Under the pieces are notes generated by a model, which made no database searches, was not told where the DNA came from, and was given only the letters and a program-made list of their open reading frames with translations. A program made the position numbers and the translations under genes. A stretch of DNA of 20,612 bases from NCBI GenBank assembly GCA_964428935.1, contig CAYSAG010000063.1, positions 1 to 20,612 on the forward strand, read 5' to 3'. Below, in pieces: positions 1 through 7,678 of this stretch. This stretch comes from JAADHY01 sp964428935. GTDB lineage: Bacteria; Planctomycetota; Planctomycetia; Planctomycetales; Planctomycetaceae. Numbering within the stretch: position 1 is the stretch's first letter; each line of letters begins with the position of its first letter.

Positions 1-31
1 CCACAAGCCGGCCGAAAAACGCCGACGAATT

Positions 32-59
32 CTCGCACAGTCTCAGCTCGCACAGTCTC
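32..59. repeat. 13-bp direct repeat upstream of the aldolase gene
   Basis: CTCGCACAGTCTC occurs twice, at 32-44 and 47-59, separated by AG, so the period is 15 bases. The pair lies 38 bases before the start codon at 98. Tandem half-sites at such a distance can be regulator-binding sites or simple duplications; no regulator gene is visible in the window. The repeat is seen directly; a regulatory role is inference. Confidence 0.5.
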
Positions 60-97
60 GAGAACAATCTACTGGCACGACGGGGGAGTGCACCACC

Positions 98-895
98 ATG
101 AGACGGAATTCGGTGAAGGCGGCTTTGAAAGCGGGAAAGCCGCAGGTCGGAACCTGGCTGTCGCTCGGCAACGTGACGGCCGCTCGGCTTCTGGCTCGGG
201 TCGGCTTTGCCTGGCTGACCGTGGACTTGGAACACTCGCCCGTCGACTGGGAAACAGCGGCTCTCCTGTTCGGAGCCATTGCCGACGCGGGTTGCGTTCC
301 GCTGGCTCGCGTGCCTCGTGGCGACCACGACCACATTAAACGCGTGTTGGACGCCGGCGCGTTTGGCGTGGTGGTTCCCATGGTCGAGACGGTGGAGCAG
401 GCGGAGGCGGCGGTGGCCGCGGCCAAGTACCCGCCCGTGGGAACGCGGTCGCTGGGCGGAGCGCTGCACGCGCTGAACTTCGACGCGGCGACCGCCGACT
501 ACTACGCTCGCGCCAACGACGAAATTCTGGTGGTCTTGCAAACCGAGTCGCCTTTGGGAGTGCAGAACGCCGAACGAATTTACCGGCTGCCCGGCGTCGA
601 CGCCATTTTCGTCGGGCCGAACGACCTGAAGGCTCGGCTCCGTCAGCCAGACGGCTCCGACCCAACGCCGGAACAGTTCGAGCAGACGCTGCAACAAATC
701 CTGTCGGTCGGCAAGAAGGTCGGCACGCCGGTGGGCTTGCACGTGCAGACGGTCGACGACGTCCGCCGCCGAGTGGCCGAAGGGTGGCAGTTCCTTGCCG
801 TCGGCAGCGACCTGAAAATGTTGGTTTCGCAGGCTCAACAAGTCGTCCGCCACTTGGGCTTGACGGCCGGACGCGACGACTTGGCCCGGTACTGA
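98..895 (+). CDS. HpcH/HpaI-family class II aldolase
   Basis: A 265-residue protein of the HpcH/HpaI aldolase/citrate lyase family, TIM-barrel enzymes that reversibly cleave 2-keto-3-deoxy or 4-hydroxy-2-oxo acids into pyruvate and an aldehyde with a divalent metal. Family signatures are visible in order: GTW (18-20), the DLEHSP segment with the expected catalytic His46, Arg71 in LARVP where the pyruvate carboxylate is bound, the metal ligand Glu150 in LQTE, and Asp176 in GVDAIFVGPNDL. Length is normal for the family (about 250-270). The ATG at 98 follows a GGGGGAG ribosome site at 82-88. It leads a run of secreted carbohydrate-processing genes, so a role in sugar-acid breakdown is likely, but the substrate cannot be read from sequence. 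Cytoplasmic; no signal peptide. Confidence 0.93.
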   Translation: MRRNSVKAALKAGKPQVGTWLSLGNVTAARLLARVGFAWLTVDLEHSPVDWETAALLFGAIADAGCVPLARVPRGDHDHIKRVLDAGAFGVVVPMVETVEQAEAAVAAAKYPPVGTRSLGGALHALNFDAATADYYARANDEILVVLQTESPLGVQNAERIYRLPGVDAIFVGPNDLKARLRQPDGSDPTPEQFEQTLQQILSVGKKVGTPVGLHVQTVDDVRRRVAEGWQFLAVGSDLKMLVSQAQQVVRHLGLTAGRDDLARY

Positions 896-966
896 AAGCG
901 GCTCTGTTGCGACGCAGCACCGGCCGTCTGTCGGCGGTTGTTTTCTTGGTCCAGGAGTACGAAGCC

Positions 967-1710
967 ATGCTGCGACTTCGACCCAGCGTGACGGTCTGGT
1001 TGGTCCTGACGCTGGCCGCGACGGTTGTCCAAGCGAAGCCGCCGGCCTCCGAGGTCCCGAAGAAACGGGTTCTGATTGTGACCGGCGTCGACTGGAAGGG
1101 CCACTTGTGGAAGAAGACGGCTCCGGTCCTGCGTGACCTGCTCGAAAAGGACAGCCGGCTGGAGGCTCGAATCGTGGAAGACCCGGCGTTTCTGGCCAGC
1201 CCGGCGGTCGACGACTACGACGTCCTCCTGCTGCACTTCAAGAACTACGACCCGATTCCTCGGCAGCAGCAGGTTCAGCAGAAATTGGTCGAAGCCGTTC
1301 GGAACGGAAAGGGTTTGGTCCTGCTGCACTTTGCGTGCGGAGCTTTCGAGGACTGGCCCGAGTTTCGTAACCTGGCTGGCAAGGTCTGGGACAAGAAAAA
1401 CACTCACGACCCGTACGGCTCGTTTACGGTCCGCATTGTCGACCGACAGCACCCGGTGACGCGAGGCTTGCAGGACTTCGTCACACGGGATGAGCTTTAC
1501 ATTTGCTTGACCGGCGAGCGTCCGGTCCAGGTGTTGGCTGTGGCCCGGTCGGTGAAAACCGGCCGCGACCACCCAATGGCGTTCGTCTTTTCGTACGGTC
1601 GAGGGCGGGTGTTCCACACGCCGCTGGGACACAACGTCGAGTCGATTCGCGGCGCAGCGGAATTGATTCGTCGTGGAACGGCGTGGGCGGCTGGACTGGA
1701 ACCACGCTGA
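967..1710 (+). CDS. Secreted ThuA-like domain protein
   Basis: A 247-residue protein. An N-terminal hydrophobic segment (residues 8-22, ending near VQA) looks like a signal peptide, followed by a ThuA-like domain (about 33-245). Family features are RVLIVTGVDWKGH (34-46), GKGLVLLHFACGAF (114-127), HPVTRGLQDF then DELY (162-178), and GRGRVFHTPLGH (211-222). ThuA-like domains have a glutamine-amidotransferase-like fold, are linked to trehalose/3-keto-sugar utilisation, and are abundant in planctomycetes; the precise reaction is not established. The reading frame stays open upstream to 784, but the ATG at 967 is preferred: AGGAG sits at 953-957 and the signal peptide starts here. The next gene encodes a Gfo/Idh/MocA protein, a common partner of ThuA. 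Confidence 0.88.
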   Translation: MLRLRPSVTVWLVLTLAATVVQAKPPASEVPKKRVLIVTGVDWKGHLWKKTAPVLRDLLEKDSRLEARIVEDPAFLASPAVDDYDVLLLHFKNYDPIPRQQQVQQKLVEAVRNGKGLVLLHFACGAFEDWPEFRNLAGKVWDKKNTHDPYGSFTVRIVDRQHPVTRGLQDFVTRDELYICLTGERPVQVLAVARSVKTGRDHPMAFVFSYGRGRVFHTPLGHNVESIRGAAELIRRGTAWAAGLEPR

Positions 1711-1747
1711 CGTCCCACGGAAACGAACAACCGCAAACGGTGGGACG
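1711..1747. repeat. Inverted repeat directly after the ThuA stop codon
   Basis: CGTCCCAC (1711-1718) and GTGGGACG (1740-1747) are perfect complements around a 21-base A-rich loop, beginning at the first base after the TGA. No T-run follows, so it is not a standard intrinsic terminator. It may protect a transcript 3' end or bind a protein. The rest of the 254-base gap to 1964 holds GC-rich sequence with no convincing ORF or promoter; only the ribosome site AAGGAG at 1949-1954 is clear. Confidence 0.5.
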
Positions 1748-1964
1748 CCCGGCGCCGAACCAGCAGCCGCTCCAGCGCCCGGGCGGGACGGGCAGTCCGC
1801 GGACGGTGCCGCTTGAGTTTCGTAGACGGAACAAGTCGCGGCTCCAGCGCGACGCCGTTCCGGCAGCCGGAGAGACGTTCGTGCGGGGGCGGACAGGCAA
1901 CCGAGGGGCGCGGCAAAAGCACCAAACGGTGGGGCCAGACGTTGCAAGAAGGAGCCACGTTCTC

Positions 1965-3404
1965 ATGCGAACCCGAAAGCTGACCAGACGACGTTTCCTG
2001 GGCGGGCTGGCGGCAGCAGCCGTGCCCGTGCGGAATGTTTTGGGGGCGAACGAGTCGGTGGTGGTGGCGCTGCTGGGAGCCGGTTGGCGCGGCGGACAAC
2101 TGATTCCCGAGTTCGTCCGGATTCCCGGCGTCCACTTGGCAGCGGTGTGCGACCCCGACTCGACCCGAATGGCCGAGAAGGCGGCTCAAGCCGAGAAGCT
2201 CACCGGCCGCCGACCGCGGACCGAAAAGGACCTGCGGCGGGTCCTGGACGACCGAAGCGTGGACGCCGTCGTCGTCGCAACGCCCAACCACTGGCACGCA
2301 CTGGCCACCATTTGGGCTCTGCAGGCCGGCAAGCACGTGTACGTCGAGAAGCCGGTCGCTCACAGCCTGTGGGAGTCTCAGCAAATGGTTCGCGCGGCCC
2401 GGAAGTACGGTCGGCTGGTTCAGGTCGGAACGCAACGACGCTCGTTCCCGCCCATTGCCGCGGCCATGAAGCGAGTGGTGGCCGGCGAGTTTGGTCGAGT
2501 GGTTCGCGCGCGAGCGGTCATTTACCGCTACCGCGAGTCGATTGGTCGGCGGTCGACGCCTTTGCCCATTCCACCGGAAATCGACTACAACCTGTGGGCC
2601 GGACCGGCTCCCCTACGGCCCCTCTACCGAGCCAAGTTCCACTACGACTGGCACTGGTTCTGGGAGACCGGCAACGGCGACCTGGGCAACCTGGGCTCGC
2701 ACATGCTGGACGTCATTCGTTGGGGACTGGGCCAGGAACAGCTCGCTCCGGCCGTCGTCAGCCTCGGCGGTCGGTTCGTTTGGGACGACGCCGGCCAGAC
2801 GCCGAACACGCAACTGGTCTACTTCGACTACCAGCCGGCTCCCGTCCTTCTGGAGCTTCGCAACCTGCCTTCTCGTCCGGGCAGTAAGCAAATGGACCGG
2901 TTTGCCGGCCTGCGGCAAGGGTTCTTGTTCGAGTGCGAAGACGCGGTGGTCGCCGGCTTCAACCACGTGGAAATTCGCGACAAGCGGGGCCGAGTGGTCG
3001 AACGGGCGGAACCGAAGGACCGACACGTCCACCCGGCGAATTTCATTGCAGCGGTCCGAGCGGGCCAGGAGGAGCGGCTGAGCTGCCCGGTCCGCACCGG
3101 ACACCTCTCGTGCGGACTGGCGTTGCAGGGAAATATTTCGCATCTTGTGGGAAAACGCCAGCCGCTGGCGGCCGTGCGAGCGGCCGTGCGAGGCAACCGG
3201 CTGTGCGAGGAAGCGCTGGACCGAATGGTCCACCACCTGCAGGCTCACGGCGTCGACCTCAACCGAGACCAGCTCACTGTCGGTCCCGTGCTGACCTTCG
3301 ACCCGGAGTCCGAACGGTTCACGGGCGAGCACGCCGAAGCCGCCAACCGGCTGCTGCGGCGGTCGTCCTACCGGGCTCCCTTTGTGGTCCCCGAGGTGGT
3401 CTGA
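1965..3404 (+). CDS. Tat-exported Gfo/Idh/MocA-family oxidoreductase
   Basis: A 479-residue protein. The N-terminus carries a twin-arginine signal (T7-R-R-R-F-L12, then an Ala-rich stretch to about 27), so export in folded form is expected. A Rossmann NAD(P)-binding domain follows with GAGWRG (38-43), an acidic Asp63 after the second strand region, ATPNHWH (105-111) and the family EKP motif (128-130). The C-terminal catalytic domain has GNLGSHMLDVIRWG with His246 and Asp249 in the usual GxxxxHxxD position. Such proteins oxidise, reduce or epimerise sugars and related polyols; many planctomycete members are Tat-exported. The frame is open upstream to 1503, overlapping ThuA, but the Tat signal and AAGGAG at 1949-1954 fix the start at 1965. 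Neighbours suggest oxidation of a sugar released from a complex glycan. Confidence 0.93.
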   Translation: MRTRKLTRRRFLGGLAAAAVPVRNVLGANESVVVALLGAGWRGGQLIPEFVRIPGVHLAAVCDPDSTRMAEKAAQAEKLTGRRPRTEKDLRRVLDDRSVDAVVVATPNHWHALATIWALQAGKHVYVEKPVAHSLWESQQMVRAARKYGRLVQVGTQRRSFPPIAAAMKRVVAGEFGRVVRARAVIYRYRESIGRRSTPLPIPPEIDYNLWAGPAPLRPLYRAKFHYDWHWFWETGNGDLGNLGSHMLDVIRWGLGQEQLAPAVVSLGGRFVWDDAGQTPNTQLVYFDYQPAPVLLELRNLPSRPGSKQMDRFAGLRQGFLFECEDAVVAGFNHVEIRDKRGRVVERAEPKDRHVHPANFIAAVRAGQEERLSCPVRTGHLSCGLALQGNISHLVGKRQPLAAVRAAVRGNRLCEEALDRMVHHLQAHGVDLNRDQLTVGPVLTFDPESERFTGEHAEAANRLLRRSSYRAPFVVPEVV

Positions 3405-3477
3405 CCCACCCAGGGGCAGACACGCGGAGTGAGCGACGAAACAACAAGAACGACGTGCAGAAAAAAGGACCCGAGAA

Positions 3478-5403
3478 ATGAAACGGTGCCGGTGGTTGTC
3501 GCTGCGGGGTGTTGTCGTGCTGGCTTGCGCGGGGCTGGTCGCGCTGGAGGCGTTGGCACAAGCGGCGTCGGCCGCGGACCGGCCGAACATTTTGTGGATT
3601 ACGGTCGAAGACATGAGTCCGACGCTGGGCTGCTGGGGAGACCCCTACGCCAACACGCCCAACTTGGACCGCTTGGCAAAGCAGAGCGTGCGTTACACCA
3701 ACGCCTTCGCGACCGCGCCGGTCTGCTCGCCAGCCCGCTCCTGTCTCATTACCGGTTGCTACGCCACCACCCTGGGCACTCAACGGCTGCGTTCCCTCTT
3801 TCCCATTCCCGACTACATGAAAGGTTTTCCTTCCTACTTGCGGAAGGCCGGCTACTTCTGCACGAACAACGTGAAGACGGACTACAACACGTCGAACGAA
3901 CCGGAAATCATTCGAGCGTCGTGGGACGAGTGCAGTCCCACCGCTCACTGGCGGCACCGGAAGCCGGGCCAGCCTTTCTTTGCCGTCTTCAACGACATGA
4001 CCACTCACCAGTCGCGAACCATGGTGTGGCCTTACGAGCAGTTCCAGCGCCAGGTGCAAAGTCGACTGAAGCCGAATGAAATTCACGCACCCGAACGGGC
4101 TCCCGTTCCGCCCTACTACCCGGACACACCGCTGGTTCGCAAGACGCTGGCCCGCTACTACGACTGCGTTTCCGTCATGGACAAGAACGTCGGCCGTTTG
4201 CTGAAGCAACTGGAAGAGGACGGCCTGGCCGACGACACCATTGTGTTCTTTTTCTCGGACCACGGTTCCGGCTTGCCGCGTCACAAGCGAGCGTTGTTCG
4301 ACACCGGCTTGCACGTCCCTCTGTTGATTCGCTTTCCGAAGAAGTACCAGCACTTGGCCCCCGCCCGCCCGGGCGCGACGGTCAGTCGGTTGGTCAGTTT
4401 TGTCGACTTCCCGCCCACGGTGCTCAGCCTGTGCGGAGTTCCCATTCCCGACTACATGCAGGGAACGGCTTTTCTGGGCGAGCAGGCCGGGCCACCGCGC
4501 CGGTTCGTCTACGGAGCTCGGGACCGAGTCGACGAGGTTTTCGACCTGGCCCGCTCCGTTCGAAGCCAACGCTACCTTTACATTCGAACGTTCATGCCGC
4601 ACCTGTCGTACCACCAGCCGTCGGCTTGGCCGGACCAGGGTGCGGTCCGGAGAGAAATGACGCGCTACGCGCGGGAGCACTTCGACGACCTTCCCGCACC
4701 GGCCCGTCACTACTTCGCTCCGACCCGTCCGCTGGAAGAGCTGTACGACGTCCAAGCCGACCCGCTCAACCTGCACAACCTGGCCGACTCACCGGCTCAC
4801 CGCTCCGTGCTGGAACAAATGCGGTCCGAGCTGCGGCGCTGGATTCGCGACACGCACGACGTGGGCTTCTTGCCTGAGGACGACGCGTGGAAGCGGTCGG
4901 CCGGGACGACTCTCTACGACGTCGGCTCCAACCCGCAGCTCTACCCGCAAGACGAAATCGTTGCGGCGGCTTCTTTGGTCGGGAACCCGAAGGCCGACGT
5001 CGACGACTTCGTCCGACTGCTCCGTCACCCAGACGCGGCCGTTCGCTACTGGGCGGCCGTCGGCTTGAGTGCGTTGGGGCCGAAGGCGGCCGCTGCGTCC
5101 GACGCCCTGCACCGAGCGCTGCAAGACCCGTCGCCGTCTGTGCGTGTGGAGGCGGCCGGCGCGTTGGCTCGCGCCGGCGAACTGGACGCCGCTCTGCCGG
5201 TCCTCACGGCCAGCCTGAAAAACGAAAGCAAGTCCGTCGTCTTGCACGCCGCTCGAACCATTCAGCTTCTGGGCGAGCCGGCTCGCCCCGCCGTTCCGGC
5301 CATGAAAGCCGCGCTCAAAGCCGCCCAGGGCCGAGACGTTCTGAACATGTTCATTCGCTTCTCGGTCAATGCGTTTCTGGAAGGGTTGGGCGAGAAGGAC
5401 TGA
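3478..5403 (+). CDS. Secreted sulfatase with C-terminal HEAT repeats
   Basis: A 641-residue type I sulfatase. A signal peptide (about 1-33, ending AASAA) precedes the alkaline-phosphatase-fold domain. Visible motifs are RPNILWITVEDMSP with metal-binding Glu44/Asp45, the C83-S-P-A-R87 sulfatase signature whose Cys is converted to formylglycine, and FFFSDHGSGLPRHKR with Asp261/His262 completing the metal site, plus Lys270 and His279. The usual C-terminal subdomain ends near ELYDVQADPLNLHNLA (421-436). Residues about 505-625 add HEAT/PBS-like helical repeats (LRHPDAAVRYWAAVGLSALG and later copies). The enzyme should remove sulfate from an external sulfated substrate; the sugar is unknown. The ATG at 3478 follows AAGGA at 3465-3469. 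Endonuclease V begins only 23 bases after the stop, so the two are likely co-transcribed. Confidence 0.94.
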   Translation: MKRCRWLSLRGVVVLACAGLVALEALAQAASAADRPNILWITVEDMSPTLGCWGDPYANTPNLDRLAKQSVRYTNAFATAPVCSPARSCLITGCYATTLGTQRLRSLFPIPDYMKGFPSYLRKAGYFCTNNVKTDYNTSNEPEIIRASWDECSPTAHWRHRKPGQPFFAVFNDMTTHQSRTMVWPYEQFQRQVQSRLKPNEIHAPERAPVPPYYPDTPLVRKTLARYYDCVSVMDKNVGRLLKQLEEDGLADDTIVFFFSDHGSGLPRHKRALFDTGLHVPLLIRFPKKYQHLAPARPGATVSRLVSFVDFPPTVLSLCGVPIPDYMQGTAFLGEQAGPPRRFVYGARDRVDEVFDLARSVRSQRYLYIRTFMPHLSYHQPSAWPDQGAVRREMTRYAREHFDDLPAPARHYFAPTRPLEELYDVQADPLNLHNLADSPAHRSVLEQMRSELRRWIRDTHDVGFLPEDDAWKRSAGTTLYDVGSNPQLYPQDEIVAAASLVGNPKADVDDFVRLLRHPDAAVRYWAAVGLSALGPKAAAASDALHRALQDPSPSVRVEAAGALARAGELDAALPVLTASLKNESKSVVLHAARTIQLLGEPARPAVPAMKAALKAAQGRDVLNMFIRFSVNAFLEGLGEKD

Positions 5404-5426
5404 CGCCCCACCGAGGGCGACCCGTC

Positions 5427-6116
5427 ATGAAGTCTCGTCGGCTTCACCCCTGGAACCTGAGCTACGACCGAGCCGTCGCGTTGCAAGAGCGGCTGGCGAA
5501 GCAGGTCTTGCTGAAAGGGGTGCCGAGAAGAATTCGGCTGGTGGGAGGAGCCGACGTTTCGTACGTTCGACAGTCCGACCTTCTGGTGGCCGGCATGGTC
5601 GTGCTGGAGTTCAGTAGCCTGCAGGTTGTCGAGCGGGCTCACGCGGTCCGGCGTTGCCGGTTTCCGTACGTTCCCGGACTGCTGAGCTTTCGGGAGTGTC
5701 CGGCGTTGCTGGCCGCGGCGCGAAAAATTCGAGCCGAACCGGACGTGCTGATTGTCGACTCGCAGGGAATCGCTCACCCACGCCGCTTCGGACTCGCCTC
5801 GCACCTGGGCCTGCTGCTCGACCGGCCGACAATTGGCTGTGCCAAGAGTTGGCTGGCGGGCGACTACGACGAGCCGGGCCGGAAGCGCGGTCAGTGGACG
5901 CCACTGCGCTACGAGGGCCGTTGCGTGGGAGCGGTCGTGCGAACGCGAGACGACACGCGGCCCGTCTTCGTTTCACCCGGACACCGAATGACCGTCCGGC
6001 TGGCCGTGCGGTTGGTCTTGCAGACCGGCGGCGGTTTCCGCCTGCCCGAGCCGGTTCGGCAGGCTCACCTCTACGTCAACCAACTTCGACGCGAACTGAC
6101 GCGGCAACAGCCATGA
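5427..6116 (+). CDS. nfi: Endonuclease V (deoxyinosine 3' endonuclease)
   Basis: A 229-residue endonuclease V, which nicks DNA (and in some organisms RNA) at the second phosphodiester 3' of inosine, starting repair of deaminated adenine. Its hallmarks are all present: GGADVSY with Asp43, PYVPGLLSFRE with the strand-wedging PYVP (80-83) and Glu90, DSQGIAHPRRFGLASHLG with Asp111, GCAK with Lys140, and His214. Length matches the bacterial family (about 220-240). The frame remains open upstream inside the sulfatase gene, but the ATG at 5427 gives the family N-terminus. There is no strong ribosome site, so translation may be coupled to the preceding sulfatase (23-base gap). The stop overlaps the next start as ATGA (6113-6116), indicating coupling to the serine dehydratase. 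Confidence 0.95.
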   Translation: MKSRRLHPWNLSYDRAVALQERLAKQVLLKGVPRRIRLVGGADVSYVRQSDLLVAGMVVLEFSSLQVVERAHAVRRCRFPYVPGLLSFRECPALLAAARKIRAEPDVLIVDSQGIAHPRRFGLASHLGLLLDRPTIGCAKSWLAGDYDEPGRKRGQWTPLRYEGRCVGAVVRTRDDTRPVFVSPGHRMTVRLAVRLVLQTGGGFRLPEPVRQAHLYVNQLRRELTRQQP

Positions 6117-7375
6117 AAACCCTGCGCGAGCTGTACCGGATTGGACACGGGCCGTCCAGCAGCCACACGATTGGCCCGTACCGGGCCGCGGAAAAGTTCC
6201 GCCGACAGTGGCCGCAGGCCGCGCGTTTCCGCGTCACGCTGTTCGGCACCTTGGCCGCAACCGGACGCGGTCACTTGACGGACCGAGCCATTCAGCGAGC
6301 GCTGCAACCGTTGCCGGTGGAGTTCGTGTGGGAGCCGTCGCGTCAGCTTCCGCGGCACCCGAACGGACTGCGGCTGGAAGCACTCGACGCAGACGGACGC
6401 GTGCTCGGCTCCGCCGACGAGTACAGCGTCGGCGGCGGCAGTTTGCTGAGCGACCAGCAGAGCCCGGACGTCTACCCGGCTCGCTGCCTCCAAGAAATCC
6501 TGGACCACTGCCGTCGCACCGGCGAGTCTTACTGGGAGTACGTCGAGGCTTGCGAAGGAACCGAAATCTGGTCGTTCTTGGCCGACGTGTGGCAAGCCAT
6601 GCAGGAGGCGTTGCAGCGGGGACTGCACAACGAGGGCGTCTTGCCGGGCGGACTGGGGCTCTACCGAAAAGCCCGCTCCCTCCACCGAAAGAGCCTTTCG
6701 CTGGAAGGTCCCTTTCACGAAACGGCCGTGCTGGCGGCCTACGCCTACGCGGTGGCCGAGGAGAACGCTTGCGGCGGACGAATCGTCACCGCCCCCACCT
6801 GCGGCTCGGCCGGCGTTCTGCCAGCCGTGTTGAAGTGCCTGGAAGAGACGTTCCGCTTGGAAGAAACCGAAATCCAACACGCTTTGGCCACCGCCGGCCT
6901 GTTCGGGAACGTCGTCAAAACGAACGGGTCCATTTCGGGAGCTCTGGTCGGTTGTCAGGGCGAAATCGGAACCGCCTGTGCCATGGCCGCAGCCGCAGCC
7001 GCTCAACTGCTGGGCGGCTCGCCGCAACAAATCGAGTACGCAGCCGAAATGGGATTGGAACACCACTTCGGGCTGACGTGCGACCCGGTGGCCGGCCTGG
7101 TGCAAATTCCGTGCATTGAGCGAAACGCTCACGCAGCCGCTCGCGCCCTCAGCTGTGCGCGATTCGCCCTGCTCTCGGACGGCCTGCACCGAATCCGTTT
7201 CGACGACGCCGTTTCGGTCCTGCTGGAAACGGGTCGAGCTCTGCCGGCTCTGTACCGCGAAACTTCGGCCGGCGGACTGGCTCGAATCTACCAACGACGG
7301 TTGAAGGAGCAAACCGGCTTGAAACTCGACGCTCCGCCCACCGCTCAACCGCCGCCCGAGGCCGGGCCCTCCTGA
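6113..7375 (+). CDS. sdaA: L-serine ammonia-lyase, iron-sulfur type, single chain
   Basis: A 420-residue L-serine dehydratase that converts L-serine to pyruvate and ammonia using a [4Fe-4S] cluster. It begins with the typical GPSSSHTIGP (13-22) of the beta domain, followed by VGGGSL (106-111) and the catalytic alpha domain with TAPTCGSAGVLPAVL (226-240), KTNGSISGA (269-277), GCQGEIG with cluster ligand Cys281, TCDPVAGLVQIPCIERN with Cys323 and Cys334. The three cysteines match the ligands known in this family. The N-terminus resembles the LRELYRIGHGPSSSHT subgroup rather than the shorter E. coli form. The last 20 residues are Pro/Ala-rich and probably disordered. The start overlaps the endonuclease V stop by four bases. 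It supplies pyruvate from serine; no reason for pairing with DNA repair is evident. Confidence 0.95.
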   Translation: MKTLRELYRIGHGPSSSHTIGPYRAAEKFRRQWPQAARFRVTLFGTLAATGRGHLTDRAIQRALQPLPVEFVWEPSRQLPRHPNGLRLEALDADGRVLGSADEYSVGGGSLLSDQQSPDVYPARCLQEILDHCRRTGESYWEYVEACEGTEIWSFLADVWQAMQEALQRGLHNEGVLPGGLGLYRKARSLHRKSLSLEGPFHETAVLAAYAYAVAEENACGGRIVTAPTCGSAGVLPAVLKCLEETFRLEETEIQHALATAGLFGNVVKTNGSISGALVGCQGEIGTACAMAAAAAAQLLGGSPQQIEYAAEMGLEHHFGLTCDPVAGLVQIPCIERNAHAAARALSCARFALLSDGLHRIRFDDAVSVLLETGRALPALYRETSAGGLARIYQRRLKEQTGLKLDAPPTAQPPPEAGPS

Positions 7376-7381
7376 GCGCGC

Positions 7382-7397
7382 TCGACTTCGCAGTCGA
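7382..7397. repeat. Short hairpin after the serine dehydratase gene
   Basis: TCGACT (7382-7387) and AGTCGA (7392-7397) pair across a four-base TCGC loop, beginning six bases after the stop at 7375. No T-run follows (AGGCGG), so it is at most a weak terminator or a 3'-end stabiliser. This is the only plus-strand 3' signal seen for the six-gene run. Confidence 0.35.
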
Positions 7398-7481
7398 AGG
7401 CGGAGACCGGCGTGGGCGCAAGAGAGGGGAGCACGCTGTCGGCCGGAGTCTCCCGCGCGGACACGAAGCTGGCGTCGGCGC

Positions 7482-7540
7482 AAAAAAAGTCGGGAGCGTG
7501 AGCCGCCCGGACTTTCGTCCGAGGCGAGCTCAACGCTCCC
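7482..7540 (-). terminator. Long bulged intrinsic terminator of the EF-hand gene
   Basis: Read on the minus strand, four consecutive paired blocks (GGGAGCGT/ACGCTCCC, GAGC/GCTC, CGCC/GGCG, CGGAC/GTCCG) form a 21-pair stem closed by a GAAA tetraloop and followed by GAC and seven T residues (A-run at 7482-7488 on plus). Single unpaired bases interrupt the 5' arm at plus positions 7532, 7527 and 7522, exactly five apart. The U-tract makes it directional for the minus-strand EF-hand gene, whose stop lies at 7679, about 140 bases before it. On plus no T-run follows, so it is not expected to stop the serine dehydratase transcript in the usual way. Confidence 0.75.
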
Positions 7541-7581
7541 ACTCCCACCCTACCTGCTCGGCTCCTTTGTCTCCGTCACGC

Positions 7582-7614
7582 CGGTCCGACCCGGTGAACC
7601 GTCCGGTCGGACCG
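7582..7614. repeat. Second hairpin between convergent genes
   Basis: CGGTCCGACC (7582-7591) and GGTCGGACCG (7605-7614) are perfect 10-base complements. Inside, CGG/CCG (7592-7594 with 7599-7601) can extend the stem past a three-base bulge. It lies in the 3' trailer of the EF-hand transcript between the stop codon and the bulged terminator. The rest of the 303-base gap 7376-7678 shows no gene on either strand. Confidence 0.5.
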
Positions 7615-7678
7615 ACCCGTCGTTCCGTTTACGGCGCCGCGGGCCACCTGCAAGCGGCCCACTTCCTCCCGCAACCGA

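Noticed and set aside
784..966. N-terminal extension of the ThuA frame into the aldolase gene
   Set aside because: It overlaps the aldolase coding end, lacks a signal or ribosome site, and the AGGAG plus signal peptide at 967 give a better start.
1503..1964. Long upstream extension of the Gfo/Idh/MocA frame
   Set aside because: It overlaps ThuA out of frame, shows no family resemblance, and would bury the Tat signal that starts at 1965.
7506..7517. Minus-strand GAAAGTCCGGGC resembles the conserved 5' core of RNase P RNA
   Set aside because: The bases are explained by the tetraloop and inner arm of the terminator hairpin, and the roughly 350 bases that should follow on minus lie in the trailer and serine dehydratase gene without other RNase P signatures.
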